Shown in pieces: positions 23,666 to 31,932 of a stretch of DNA of 43,115 bases. The stretch's first letter is position 1; every line of letters starts with the position of its first letter. Source of the DNA: Sphingopyxis sp. L1A2A (lineage in GTDB: Bacteria; Pseudomonadota; Alphaproteobacteria; Sphingomonadales; Sphingomonadaceae); assembly GCF_005502465.1 (NCBI RefSeq), contig NZ_SCOT01000024.1, positions 1 through 43,115 on the forward strand. The letters are read 5' to 3'. The notes beneath the pieces were generated by a model. The model had not been told where the DNA came from, did not search any database, and was given only the letters and a program-made list of their open reading frames with translations. The position numbers and the translations under genes are program-made.

Positions 23666-25330
23666 TTATGCCTCCTCCGCCCGCAGCGCCTTGCGATCCA
23701 GCTTGCCGATCATCGTCTTGGGCAGGTTCAGGCGTATTTCGACTGCTTTCACCCGCTCGTGCTTGCCCAGCCGCGAGTTGAGCCAGGCGGCGAGCGCCTC
23801 GCCCGAAATCTCATAGCCCTCTTCCAGCGTCACAAAGGCTTTTGGCGTTTCGCCGCGATAGGCGTCGGGGACGCCCAGCACGATCGCTTCCTTGACCGCC
23901 GGATGCTCGTAAAGCTGCGCCTCGATCACACTCGGATAGACTTTGAAGCCGCCGACCGCGATCATGTCCTTCAGCCGATCGACGATACGGATATAGCCGC
24001 CGTCCTCGACCACCGCGACGTCGCCGGTGCGCAGCCACCCGTCGGCGGTGAAGCTGTCGAGATCGGCGTCGGGCCGGTTCCAATAGCCCTGCATGACCTG
24101 CGGCCCCTTGACCGCCAGCTCGCCCGGCTCGCCGACCGGGGCATCGCGCGACGGGTCTTCCTTGTCGAGCAGCCGGATGTGCGTGGCGGGCAGCGGCTGG
24201 CCGATCGTCCCGGGTTTGACGGGGCCTTCATAGGGATTGGTCGCGACCACCCCCGAGCTTTCGGTAAGACCATAGCCCTCGACCAGCGAGGCGCCGGTCG
24301 CGGCGGTGAACTTCTCGCGCAGCTCGGCAGGCATCGGCGCGCCGCCCGAAATGCAGATGCGTAAGCTGGAGAAATCGGTCTTCGCCAGATCGGGATGGTC
24401 GAGCAGCGCCTGATACATCGTCGGCACCCCGGGGAGCGCGGTCGTTTTTGTCCGCGTGATCGCGGCGAGCGCCTGCTTTGCGTCGAAGCGCGGCAGCATC
24501 GTGATCGACCCGCCGTTGAGGATGGTGCGGTTGAGGACGCAGGTGTTGGCAAAGACGTGGAAGAAGGGAAGCACGCCCAGGATGCGGTCCTCGGCATCAT
24601 GATCGGGGTCGATGCTGTTCACTTGCCGCGCGTTGGCGGTCAGATTCTGATGAGTCAGCTTCGCGCCCTTGGGCGTGCCGGTGGTGCCGCCGGTATATTG
24701 GATCAGCGCGATGTCGGCTTCCGCATCGATTGCCACCGGATCGGGCCGCCCGTCATTGGCGATCAGCGCCGAAAAGCGGATCACGCGCGGATCGGCGGGC
24801 AGCGCCGCGATCTCGGTTCGCTTGAACAACCGGTAGAGCGCCGACTTGGCGGCGGGCAGCCCCCCGGCGACCGAGCCGACGACCAGCCGCTGGAGGCTCG
24901 ATCCGTCGAGCACCTGCAATGCGGTGGGGAGGAGCGCCGCGGCGCTGACCGTGAACAGCGTGTCGGTGCCCGAATCCTCGACCTGCTCCTCCAGCTCGCG
25001 GGCGGTGTAGAGCGGCGAGAAATTGACCACCGTCGCCCCGGCGGCGAGCGCACCATAATAGGCGGCGACATAATGCGGGACGTTGGGCAGGAACAGGCCG
25101 ACCCGGCTGCCCTTGCCCAGCCCGCGTTTTTGCAGCCCGCGCGCGACGCGCGCGGCGCCGCGCGCCACCTCGGCATAGCTGAACTGTCGGCCCATGAAAT
25201 CGAGCATCGCCGCGTCGCGGCGCCGCGCCGCGCTGGCGGCGAGCATGTCGGGCAGCGACAGCGGCGCAAAGCACTGGTCCCAGTCGGTGGGGTGGTGATA
25301 ATCGGTCGACCAGGAAAAGCGGCTGTCCAT
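23666..25330 (-). CDS. Long-chain acyl-CoA ligase (AMP-forming)
   Basis: 554 residues, the usual length for FadD-type enzymes. It activates a fatty acid with ATP and CoA. The AMP-binding P-loop is YTGGTTGTPKGAKLTHQN; other family segments are VLPFFHVFANTCVLNRTIL, SGGAPMPAELREKF, EGYGLTESSGVVATNPYEGP, ADGWLRTGDVAVVEDGGYIR, DRLKDMIAVGGFKVYPSVIE and the C-terminal catalytic-lysine motif LPKTMIGKLDRKALR. Without a signal peptide it should be cytoplasmic or membrane-associated. It stands alone. It may belong to the same acyl-CoA catabolism as the etfBA genes and the phosphotransferase, though I see no TTTACGTAAACG site in front of it. Substrate range cannot be read from the sequence. Confidence 0.92.
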   Translation of the reverse strand: MDSRFSWSTDYHHPTDWDQCFAPLSLPDMLAASAARRRDAAMLDFMGRQFSYAEVARGAARVARGLQKRGLGKGSRVGLFLPNVPHYVAAYYGALAAGATVVNFSPLYTARELEEQVEDSGTDTLFTVSAAALLPTALQVLDGSSLQRLVVGSVAGGLPAAKSALYRLFKRTEIAALPADPRVIRFSALIANDGRPDPVAIDAEADIALIQYTGGTTGTPKGAKLTHQNLTANARQVNSIDPDHDAEDRILGVLPFFHVFANTCVLNRTILNGGSITMLPRFDAKQALAAITRTKTTALPGVPTMYQALLDHPDLAKTDFSSLRICISGGAPMPAELREKFTAATGASLVEGYGLTESSGVVATNPYEGPVKPGTIGQPLPATHIRLLDKEDPSRDAPVGEPGELAVKGPQVMQGYWNRPDADLDSFTADGWLRTGDVAVVEDGGYIRIVDRLKDMIAVGGFKVYPSVIEAQLYEHPAVKEAIVLGVPDAYRGETPKAFVTLEEGYEISGEALAAWLNSRLGKHERVKAVEIRLNLPKTMIGKLDRKALRAEEA

Positions 25331-25464
25331 CGCGGGTTATGATCCTCTGGAAAAGCGGGTTCCTTACACTAGGGTCAGTAAGCATGGATTTGCAACCGGG
25401 CTCGCTTGCAGCACGTCATCGGGGCGGCTAGGCAGCGCATATCGTTCTCGCCAGGGGTTTTGCC

Positions 25465-26001
25465 ATGTTGCAGCTGTCATCGCGCTTTGCCGCGCCGCTT
25501 ATTCTCCTCGCCTGTGCCCTCGCGGTGCCGGCCGCCGCTAAGGATAAGGCGCCGCCGGCCCGCCCGGTGCAGATCCAGGAACTTTATGCGTGCCGCGACA
25601 TCGCCGACCCCGCCGCGCGCCTTGCCTGTTTCGACCGCGAGGTCGGTGAGCTGTCGACCGCCGACACAGCGCGCGAGATTACCTTTACCGACCGCGAAAC
25701 CGCCAAAAAGGCGCGGCGCGGCCTGTTTGGTTTCTCCTTTCCCAAGCTCGGCGGAATCTTTGGCGGCGATGAGGACGAGGTCAAGGAAATCGAAACGACG
25801 ATCCGTTCGGTCAGCATGGACCGCTCGGGCAAATATACGCTGGCGATGGAAGACGACGCCGTGTGGGTGCAGATCGACACGACCAAATTGCCGCGTCAGC
25901 CCAAGCCGGGGCAAAAGGTGAAGATCAAGGTCGCGACGATGGGCAGCTATTTCGCTGCCATCGACGGCGGCCGCACGATCCGCATGAAGCGCGACCGCTG
26001 A
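25465..26001 (+). CDS. Hypothetical periplasmic protein
   Basis: 178 residues with AGGGG upstream. MLQLSSRFAAPLILLACALA, followed by VPAAAKDK, is a signal peptide; the Cys17 is inside the hydrophobic core and not in a clear lipobox. The start of the mature protein, YACRDIADPAARLACFDREV, carries the paired-cysteine CRxIxDxxxRLxCFD signature also found in VasI-like periplasmic proteins. The C-terminal half looks like a small beta domain (KYTLAMEDDAVWVQIDTTKL, GQKVKIKVATMGSYFAAIDG). Function unknown. It ends 28 bases before the PabB-PabC start. Confidence 0.82.
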   Translation: MLQLSSRFAAPLILLACALAVPAAAKDKAPPARPVQIQELYACRDIADPAARLACFDREVGELSTADTAREITFTDRETAKKARRGLFGFSFPKLGGIFGGDEDEVKEIETTIRSVSMDRSGKYTLAMEDDAVWVQIDTTKLPRQPKPGQKVKIKVATMGSYFAAIDGGRTIRMKRDR

Positions 26002-26029
26002 TCGGCGCGCGCGACCGCGCGAGCGCGTG

Positions 26030-27856
26030 ATGGCGGGTGAGGTCGCGATACCGATAGCGGCACCGGGCGCCCCGCCCTTTGTCCTGCTCGACGACGCGCG
26101 CGTCCAGGGCGCAGCGGCGGCGCGGCTGTTCGTCGATCCGGTCGAGATATTGACCGCCCGTTCGGCAGCGGACGTCCCCGGCTTGCTGACCGCGATCGAG
26201 GCGGCGCAGGCGCGCGGGCTGCATGCCGCCGGCTATCTGACCTATGAAGCGGGCAAGGGGCTGGCGCCGGCGTGGCGCGGCGGCGGCGAGGCGGCGGCGG
26301 CCGAAGCGATGCCGATCGGCTGGTTCGCGCTGTTCGAGCAGGTCCAGCGGATCGACGCCGATGCGGTGGCGGCGCACTTGCCCGATCCGGCGGGCGCGTG
26401 GGTCGGCGCGGTGACGCCGCGGGTGACGCGCGCCGACTATATGGCCGGGGTCGAAGCGGTGCTGGAGTTGATCCGGGCCGGCGACATTTATCAGGCGAAT
26501 TTGACCTTTCGCGCCGAGGTGCCGGTGATCGGCAACGCGCTGGCGATCCATGCGCGGCTGCGGCAGACCGCGCGGGCGGGTTATGGCGGGGTGATCTGGA
26601 CGGGTGACCAGGCGATCGTGTCGCACTCGCCCGAGCTGTTTTTCGCGCTGCGCGACGGCCAGGTGATGGCGCGGCCGATGAAGGGCACCGCGGCGCGGCT
26701 GGCCGATGCCGAGGCCGACGCGGCGGCGGCGCGCGAGCTTGCCGATGATCCCAAGCAGCGGGCCGAAAATCTGATGATCGTCGACCTGATCCGCAACGAC
26801 CTGTCGCGCGTCGCGGTGCCGGGAACGGTCGCGGTGCCCGACCTGTTCCGCGTCGAGAGCTTTCCAACGATCCACCAGCTCGTCTCTGACGTCAGCGCGC
26901 GGCTGCCCGGCGGCGTCGGCGCGGTCGACGTGCTGCGCGCCGCTTTTCCCTGCGGATCGATCACCGGCACGCCCAAGGTGCGCGCCATGGAAATTATCGA
27001 TGCACTGGAAGGCGACGCGCGCGGGCTCTATACCGGCTCGATCGGTTTTATCGAGCCGGGGGGCGATGCGGCGTTCAACGTCGCGATCCGCACCCTGGTC
27101 TTTCCCGATTCCAGCGACTTGCGCGGCGGCGCAAATCGCGCCACGCTGGGATTGGGTTCGGGAATCGTCGCCGACAGCCAGCCGGCTGAAGAATGGCGCG
27201 AATGTCTGGCAAAGGGGGAATTTGTGGCGGCAGCGGGGGCGCGTTTCGACCTGATCGAGACCATGTTCTTCGATCCGATCGAGGGCGTCCAGCGGCTGGA
27301 GGGTCATCTGGCGCGGATGAAGGCAAGCGCCGCGGCGCTCGGCTTTACCTTTGACCGGCATGGCGCGCGCAACAGTTTGCAATCGGCGACCTTTCGCCTG
27401 CGCCACGCGGCGCGGGTGCGGATGCGGCTGGCGCCGTCGGGGGCGCTGGCGGTCGAGGTGTCGCCGCTGCCGCGGCTGGCCGAACTGCCGGTGCCGGTTG
27501 CGGTTCGTCCCGTGCCGATCGCCGCCGATGATTTTCGCCTGGCGCACAAGACCAGCCAGCGCGCCGATTATGATATGGCGCGGCACGAAAGCGGCGCCGC
27601 CGAGGTCGTGTTTGTCGACGAGCCGGGCTTCGTCACCGAGGGCAGCTGGAGCAATATCTTTGTCGAGCGCGACGGCCAGCTGCTCACCCCGCCGCTGGCC
27701 CTGGGGCTGCTCCCCGGGGTGCTGCGCGCCGAGCTGATCGACAAGGGCCGCGCGGTTGAATCGCATCTGCGGCTCGCCGATCTGGCGGACGGCTTTTTTA
27801 TCGGCAATTCGCTGCGCGGGCTGATTCCGGCCCGGCTCATGGACGCGAGCGTGTAG
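26030..27856 (+). CDS. pabB: Aminodeoxychorismate synthase component I / 4-amino-4-deoxychorismate lyase fusion
   Basis: 608 residues from the ATG at 26030 (a GTG three bases earlier is also possible). The first about 390 residues are a chorismate-binding synthase component I: TRADYMAGVEAVLELIRAGD, IYQANLTF, MKGTAARLADAEADAAAA, NLMIVDLIRNDLSRVAVPG, FPTIHQLVSDVSARL and PCGSITGTPKVRAMEIIDAL. The last about 210 residues are a class IV PLP aminotransferase-fold lyase: FDLIETMFFDPIEG, LEGHLARMKASAAALGF, LAHKTSQRADYDMAR (PLP-lysine region), FVTEGSWSNIFVERDGQLLT and LLPGVLRAELI. Together with a glutaminase subunit (not in the window) it makes p-aminobenzoate for folate. Such PabB-PabC fusions are common in proteobacteria. 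A terminator follows directly. Confidence 0.94.
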   Translation: MAGEVAIPIAAPGAPPFVLLDDARVQGAAAARLFVDPVEILTARSAADVPGLLTAIEAAQARGLHAAGYLTYEAGKGLAPAWRGGGEAAAAEAMPIGWFALFEQVQRIDADAVAAHLPDPAGAWVGAVTPRVTRADYMAGVEAVLELIRAGDIYQANLTFRAEVPVIGNALAIHARLRQTARAGYGGVIWTGDQAIVSHSPELFFALRDGQVMARPMKGTAARLADAEADAAAARELADDPKQRAENLMIVDLIRNDLSRVAVPGTVAVPDLFRVESFPTIHQLVSDVSARLPGGVGAVDVLRAAFPCGSITGTPKVRAMEIIDALEGDARGLYTGSIGFIEPGGDAAFNVAIRTLVFPDSSDLRGGANRATLGLGSGIVADSQPAEEWRECLAKGEFVAAAGARFDLIETMFFDPIEGVQRLEGHLARMKASAAALGFTFDRHGARNSLQSATFRLRHAARVRMRLAPSGALAVEVSPLPRLAELPVPVAVRPVPIAADDFRLAHKTSQRADYDMARHESGAAEVVFVDEPGFVTEGSWSNIFVERDGQLLTPPLALGLLPGVLRAELIDKGRAVESHLRLADLADGFFIGNSLRGLIPARLMDASV

Positions 27857-27865
27857 CAACTCCCT

Positions 27866-27892
27866 CCTCCCCTTCAGGGGAGGGGCTTTATT
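27866..27892 (+). terminator. Intrinsic terminator after the PabB-PabC gene
   Basis: CCTCCCC and GGGGAGG form a 7-bp stem with a TTCA loop, followed by GGCTTTATT. It begins nine bases after the stop codon and probably ends that transcript. The U-tract is modest. It also resembles the CCTCTCCCC arm of the repeat family at 33147. Confidence 0.6.
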
Positions 27893-28017
27893 GGCGCCGC
27901 ATAGGTAAATTATCCCACGCTGCGCTTGCGAATTCGGGACAGAGGCTTTACGCGCGGCCCCGCGCAATTTCCTGTCAAAATCGCTGCCTGTCCGCGCAAG
28001 CCACGGAAAGAAATCTG

Positions 28018-29229
28018 ATGTCGCTGAAGCCGCATATCTCCGCCGCCTTGAAACGGATCCAGCCGTCGGCCACGCTCGCGATGACCGCGCGCGTATCGGC
28101 GCTGAAAGCGGCGGGCGTCGATGTCATCGGGCTGAGCGCGGGCGAGCCCGATTTCGACACCCCCGATTTCGTCAAGGAAGCGGCGATCGAAGCGATCCGG
28201 GCTGGCCAGACCAAATATACGCTGGTCGACGGCACGGTGGCGCTGAAGGAAGCGATCCGCGGCAAGTTCCGCCGCGACAACGACCTCGATTTCGGGCTCG
28301 ACCAGATTTCGGTCAACGTCGGCGGCAAGCATACTTTGTTCAACGCGCTGGTCGCGACGGTCGACAAGGGCGACGAGGTGATCATTCCGGCGCCCTATTG
28401 GGTCAGCTATCCCGACATCGTCGCCTTTGCGGGCGGCACCCCGGTGATCATCGAGGGCGGCGCCGCGCAGAATTACAAGATCACCCCGGCGCAGCTCGAC
28501 GCCGCGATCACGCCCAAGACGCGCTGGGTGATGTTCAACTCGCCGTCGAACCCGTCGGGCGCCGCCTATTCGGGCGAAGAGCTCGACGCATTGGGCGAGG
28601 TCATCCGCCGCCACCCGCATGTGATGGTGATGACCGACGATATGTACGAACATGTCTGGTACGCCGATTTCGCCTTTTCGACCTTTGCCCAGCGTTGCCC
28701 CGACCTCGCCGACCGCATCCTGACGGTCAACGGCTGTTCAAAGGCCTATGCGATGACCGGCTGGCGCATCGGTTACGCCGGCGGCCCGGCGTGGCTGATC
28801 AAGGCGATGGCCAAGCTCCAGTCGCAATCGACGTCGAACCCCTGTTCGATCGCGCAGGCGGCCGCGGCCGCGGCGCTCGGCGGGCCGCAACAGTTCCTCG
28901 ACGATCGCAACGCCGCGTTCAAGAAGCGCCGCGACATGGTCGTCGCGATGCTCAACGACGCCCCCGGGCTCAGCTGTCCGACCCCCGATGGCGCCTTTTA
29001 CGTCTATCCCGACGCGAGCGGCTGCATGGGCAAAAAGACCCCCGACGGCGGACTCATCGACAGCGACGAGGCGCTGATCGATTATTTCCTCGACACCGCG
29101 AAGGTCGCGGCGGTCCATGGCGGTGCCTTTGGCCTCTCGCCGGCATTTCGCGTGTCCTATGCGACGTCGGAAGCGGTGCTGAAAGACGCCTGTGTGCGGA
29201 TCCAGCAGGCGTGCGCGGCGCTGCGCTAA
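28018..29229 (+). CDS. aatA: Aspartate aminotransferase (class I, PLP-dependent)
   Basis: 403 residues with GGAAAG before the ATG. It transfers the amino group between aspartate and 2-oxoglutarate, and by family often accepts prephenate or aromatic substrates too. Features are the N-terminal GVDVIGLSAGEPDFDTPDFV, the PLP-binding MFNSPSNPSGAAYSGEELDA (Asn of the cofactor pocket), MTDDMYEHVWY, the Schiff-base lysine in CSKAYAMTGWRIGYAGGP (K242), and the C-terminal substrate-carboxylate arginine in SPAFRVSYATSEAVL. These place it in the type Ib group usual in alphaproteobacteria. It has its own promoter region of about 150 bp. Confidence 0.94.
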   Translation: MSLKPHISAALKRIQPSATLAMTARVSALKAAGVDVIGLSAGEPDFDTPDFVKEAAIEAIRAGQTKYTLVDGTVALKEAIRGKFRRDNDLDFGLDQISVNVGGKHTLFNALVATVDKGDEVIIPAPYWVSYPDIVAFAGGTPVIIEGGAAQNYKITPAQLDAAITPKTRWVMFNSPSNPSGAAYSGEELDALGEVIRRHPHVMVMTDDMYEHVWYADFAFSTFAQRCPDLADRILTVNGCSKAYAMTGWRIGYAGGPAWLIKAMAKLQSQSTSNPCSIAQAAAAAALGGPQQFLDDRNAAFKKRRDMVVAMLNDAPGLSCPTPDGAFYVYPDASGCMGKKTPDGGLIDSDEALIDYFLDTAKVAAVHGGAFGLSPAFRVSYATSEAVLKDACVRIQQACAALR

Positions 29230-29260
29230 AGCGCCACTCGTCCATCGCATAGGAATTCTG

Positions 29261-29277
29261 TACCGACCGGTCTTGTA
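29261..29277. promoter_or_regulatory. GACCGGTC-centred palindrome
   Basis: TACCGACCGGTCTTGTA has the perfect core GACCGGTC with outer TAC/GTA arms in slightly unequal spacing. It resembles TetR-family operators. It lies 180-200 bases upstream of the small membrane ORF and msrA, in an otherwise gene-free 229-bp interval. No TetR gene is adjacent, so the regulator would act in trans. Confidence 0.3.
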
Positions 29278-29458
29278 ATGTCGGCGGCTTATCCTATCTG
29301 AACCTGAACGGCGGTTAAGCGCCCGGTTCACCGGATAGTAAGCCATCCTGTTTAGGGTGACGGACATCACTGCACGGTTGGTCGGGGCGCGCCATATCGT
29401 CGTTGTAACCAAAGCGGTTTCAGCCGCGAATGACCATAGATGAAAAAAGAGGCTCCCC

Positions 29459-29566
29459 ATGCTCAATCTCTTCCGCTCCGACTGGTTTTTGTCGATGCTC
29501 GCTGGCTTCGCAATTGGCGCGACCTATATCGTGCTCAATCAGCCGGCGCTGCCGATCCCGGCGTGA
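29459..29566 (+). CDS. 35-residue single-pass membrane peptide upstream of msrA
   Basis: The frame starts at an ATG with AAGAGG eight bases upstream and encodes MLNLFRSDWFLSMLAGFAIG, then ATYIVLNQPALPIPA and a TGA stop. Residues 9-26 form one hydrophobic helix, with a short basic N-terminus, so an N-in inner-membrane orientation is likely. Its stop overlaps the GTG start of msrA in the sequence GTGA, and msrA has no convincing ribosome-binding site, so the small frame probably drives msrA translation. It may be a true small protein or only a leader. Two longer frames across the same bases (from 29430 and 29440) are unlikely because they do not give a sensible N-terminus. Confidence 0.6.
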   Translation: MLNLFRSDWFLSMLAGFAIGATYIVLNQPALPIPA

Positions 29567-30252
29567 CGCAAGTCCGCCGCACGCCTTTCGGTCGCATCGT
29601 TGCGACGCTGGTCGCCGGTGCGATCGTCGCGCAATGCGCGCCGGCGCAGGCCGAAAGCGTCGTCAAGTTGCCTGCCGCGGCGGTCGATCCGGCGGTCAAG
29701 GCCAAGCGCGCGACCGCGGTGCTGGCGGGCGGCTGTTTCTGGGGCGTCGAGGGCGTCTTTGCCAATGTGAAGGGCGTGATCTCGGTTGAATCGGGCTATC
29801 ATGGCGGCAGCGCCGCGACCGCGAAATATGAACTGACCCACGACGGCAAGTCGGGCCATGCCGAGGCGGTGCGCATCGTCTATGATCCTACCCAGGTCAG
29901 CTATGGCACCCTGCTCCGCGTCCTGTTTTCGGTGGTCGCCGATCCGACGCTGAAGAACCGTCAGGGCCCGGATTCGGGCATCCAATATCGGGCCGCGATC
30001 GTGCCCATGGATGCCACCCAGCGCCAGGTCGCCACTGCCTATCTGGCGCAGATCGGCAAGGGCAAATATTTCGCCAAGCCGATCATTGTCCCGGTCGAAA
30101 GCTACAAGCGCTTTTACCGCGCCGAACCCAGTCACCAGGATTTCATGCGCCGCAACCCGTCGAACGGCTATATCGTCCGCTGGGACGCGCCGAAGCTGGC
30201 GGCGCTGAAGCGGCTGTTCCCGGCCATGGTCCGCGCGACCCCCGCACCCTGA
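29563..30252 (+). CDS. msrA: Exported peptide-methionine (S)-S-oxide reductase
   Basis: 229 residues from the GTG at 29563, which gives a good signal peptide (MTQVRRTPFGRIVATLVAGA, then IVAQCAPAQA-E). The mature enzyme has the catalytic motif GGCFWGVEGVFANVKGVISV (C58), GYHGGSAATAKYE, SGHAEAVRIVYDPTQVSYGT and IQYRAAIVP. It reduces methionine-S-sulphoxide in proteins, here in the periplasm, protecting envelope proteins from oxidation. No MsrB domain is fused or adjacent, and I see no clear C-terminal recycling cysteine after the core, so regeneration may need another reductant. The gene overlaps the upstream small membrane ORF. Other start choices further upstream would run through that ORF and lack a signal sequence. 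Confidence 0.9.
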   Translation: MTQVRRTPFGRIVATLVAGAIVAQCAPAQAESVVKLPAAAVDPAVKAKRATAVLAGGCFWGVEGVFANVKGVISVESGYHGGSAATAKYELTHDGKSGHAEAVRIVYDPTQVSYGTLLRVLFSVVADPTLKNRQGPDSGIQYRAAIVPMDATQRQVATAYLAQIGKGKYFAKPIIVPVESYKRFYRAEPSHQDFMRRNPSNGYIVRWDAPKLAALKRLFPAMVRATPAP

Positions 30253-30378
30253 ACCCCGCGCGTTTCCCCCACTCGTCGCGCCAGAGGAATCATTCGTCGC
30301 AAACTGCTGGTCCCCCTTGCGCGCCTGCGAGAGCAGAAGGCCGGGGATTTTATACAAGTGGCAGGTTGCGGGGTTAGC

Positions 30379-31518
30379 ATGAAGTTTCAGTTATCGGGCC
30401 GGCCGCTCCTCGCCATGACGATGAGCGCGGCGGTGCTCGCGGGCTGTGTCAGCAGCGCGGCGATCGTGCCGCCACCGCGCTCGCAGGCGGCGGTGCCGCG
30501 CCCGGCCGGGTCGGTGACCGTGCCGATCGGCCAACCGGTGCGATCGACCATGCCGCGCCCGATCGGCCCGCTCGACCCCGGTTTTCGTCGTGCCCCCGCG
30601 GGCCTGACCGAACGCATCCATTTCCTGTGGCGCGCCTTTCCGGGCAAGACCGGGATCGCGGTGCAGCGGATCGATGGCGAATGGGCGATTGCCGAGCGCG
30701 GCGGTGACCTCTTCCCGCAACAAAGCGTGTCGAAGCTGTGGGTCAGCCTGACGGCGCTCGACGCGGTCGATCAGGGGCGCGTCCGACTCGACCAGCCGGT
30801 GCGCATCGGTCCCGAGGATCTGACCCTGTTCTACCAGCCGCTCGCGGCGCGGGTCCGCGCCCAGGGTTCGGTCACGATGACCGTGCGCCAACTGATCGAA
30901 ACCGCGATCACCCAGAGCGACAATACCGCCAACGACAGCCTGCTGCGCACCATCGGCGGGCCGGGCGCCGTGCGCGCCTTCATGGCGAAAAAGGATCTGG
31001 GTGCGATCCGGTTCGGCCCCGGCGAACGCTTGCTGCAAAGCGGCATCGCCGGAATGGCGTGGCAGCAAAGCTATTCAGTCGCGCGCAATTTCGAAGCCGC
31101 CCGCGCCGCCCTCGCCCCGGCGACGCGCCGCGCCGCGATGGACAATTATCTGGCCAACCCGATCGACGGCGCGAGCCCGACGGCGATCGCCAGCGCGCTG
31201 GCCCGGCTGGCGCGCGGCACATTGCTTTCGCCCGAATCGACCGACTATCTGCTCGGGGTAATGAGCCGGACGAAAAGCGGCCCGAAGCGCCTGAAAGCCG
31301 GTCTGCCGCCGGGCTGGAAATTCCTCCACAAGACGGGGACGGGGCAGAATCTGGGCGGCATGACCGCGGGCTATAACGACATCGGCATCGCCACCGCGCC
31401 CGATGGCACCCGCTATGCGATCGTCGTCATGATGGGCACCACGACCTCGCCAATCCCCGCGCGCATGGCGCTGATGCAGGCGGTGTCGAGCGCGGTCGCC
31501 GAATTTCATGGAAGATAA
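30379..31518 (+). CDS. Class A beta-lactamase-fold serine hydrolase, predicted lipoprotein
   Basis: 379 residues from ATG 30379; a GTG at 30358 adds seven unlikely residues. MKFQLSGRPLLAMTMSAAVL followed by AGC is a lipoprotein signal with lipobox. A Pro-rich linker leads to a serine hydrolase with all three penicillin-binding motifs: SVSK (S116, K119), SDN (S180-N182) and KTG (K318-G320). In the omega-loop area GERLLQ aligns with the ExxLN motif of true class A enzymes, giving a conserved Glu but Gln instead of Asn. About 35 extra residues follow before the next conserved helix. It could be a beta-lactamase, but the unusual loop makes a cell-wall or ester substrate equally possible. The following lipoprotein gene starts seven bases after the stop. 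Confidence 0.85.
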   Translation: MKFQLSGRPLLAMTMSAAVLAGCVSSAAIVPPPRSQAAVPRPAGSVTVPIGQPVRSTMPRPIGPLDPGFRRAPAGLTERIHFLWRAFPGKTGIAVQRIDGEWAIAERGGDLFPQQSVSKLWVSLTALDAVDQGRVRLDQPVRIGPEDLTLFYQPLAARVRAQGSVTMTVRQLIETAITQSDNTANDSLLRTIGGPGAVRAFMAKKDLGAIRFGPGERLLQSGIAGMAWQQSYSVARNFEAARAALAPATRRAAMDNYLANPIDGASPTAIASALARLARGTLLSPESTDYLLGVMSRTKSGPKRLKAGLPPGWKFLHKTGTGQNLGGMTAGYNDIGIATAPDGTRYAIVVMMGTTTSPIPARMALMQAVSSAVAEFHGR

Positions 31519-31524
31519 CCGCTG

Positions 31525-31830
31525 ATGCGCCTTGCCGTCTTGTCGCTGTCCCTGCTCGCGCTGGCGGCCTGCGCCACCCCCGAAACACGGCTGCGGACCG
31601 GCCTGGTCAACGCCGGGCTGTCGCAGTCGATCGCGTCGTGCATGGCCGATCGGATGGTCAACCGGCTGTCGCTGCTCCAGCTGCGCCGCCTCGGTTCGCT
31701 GTCGAGCCTGAAGGACAAGCGGATGAGCGAGCTGTCGCTGAACCAGTTCCTCCACAAGGTCCGCGCGCTCAAAGACCCCGAGATTTTGACGGTCACGACC
31801 AGCTCGGCGGCGCTCTGCGCTTTTCGCTAG
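31525..31830 (+). CDS. Small hypothetical lipoprotein
   Basis: 101 residues. MRLAVLSLSLLALAACATPE has a clear lipobox (LAAC) with predicted cleavage before Cys16. The mature part of about 85 residues is helical and mostly polar (LRTGLVNAGLSQSIASCMAD, RMVNRLSLLQLRRLGSLSSL, LSLNQFLHKVRALKDPEILT) with two further cysteines that may form a disulphide. I recognise no named family. It follows the serine hydrolase by only seven bases, so the two are probably cotranscribed and may act together in the envelope. Confidence 0.78.
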   Translation: MRLAVLSLSLLALAACATPETRLRTGLVNAGLSQSIASCMADRMVNRLSLLQLRRLGSLSSLKDKRMSELSLNQFLHKVRALKDPEILTVTTSSAALCAFR

Positions 31831-31932
31831 GCAAGAATATCTGGGAGCGCTGCGGGCTAGCCTTGCCCGCCAACTTGTGCTTAGGCGGCGCCAATTCTCC
31901 CCGCCCCAGACTCGAAAGGCCCGGCAGACCTC

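Noticed and set aside
25365..25380. CTAGGGTC upstream of the acyl-CoA ligase as a copy of the 12728 palindrome
   Set aside because: Only one half-site is present without symmetry, so chance is the simpler explanation.
30379..31518. Serine hydrolase thought at first to lack the omega-loop glutamate
   Set aside because: On closer alignment GERLLQ fits ExxLN with the Glu kept, so the claim was reduced to a changed Asn and a longer loop.
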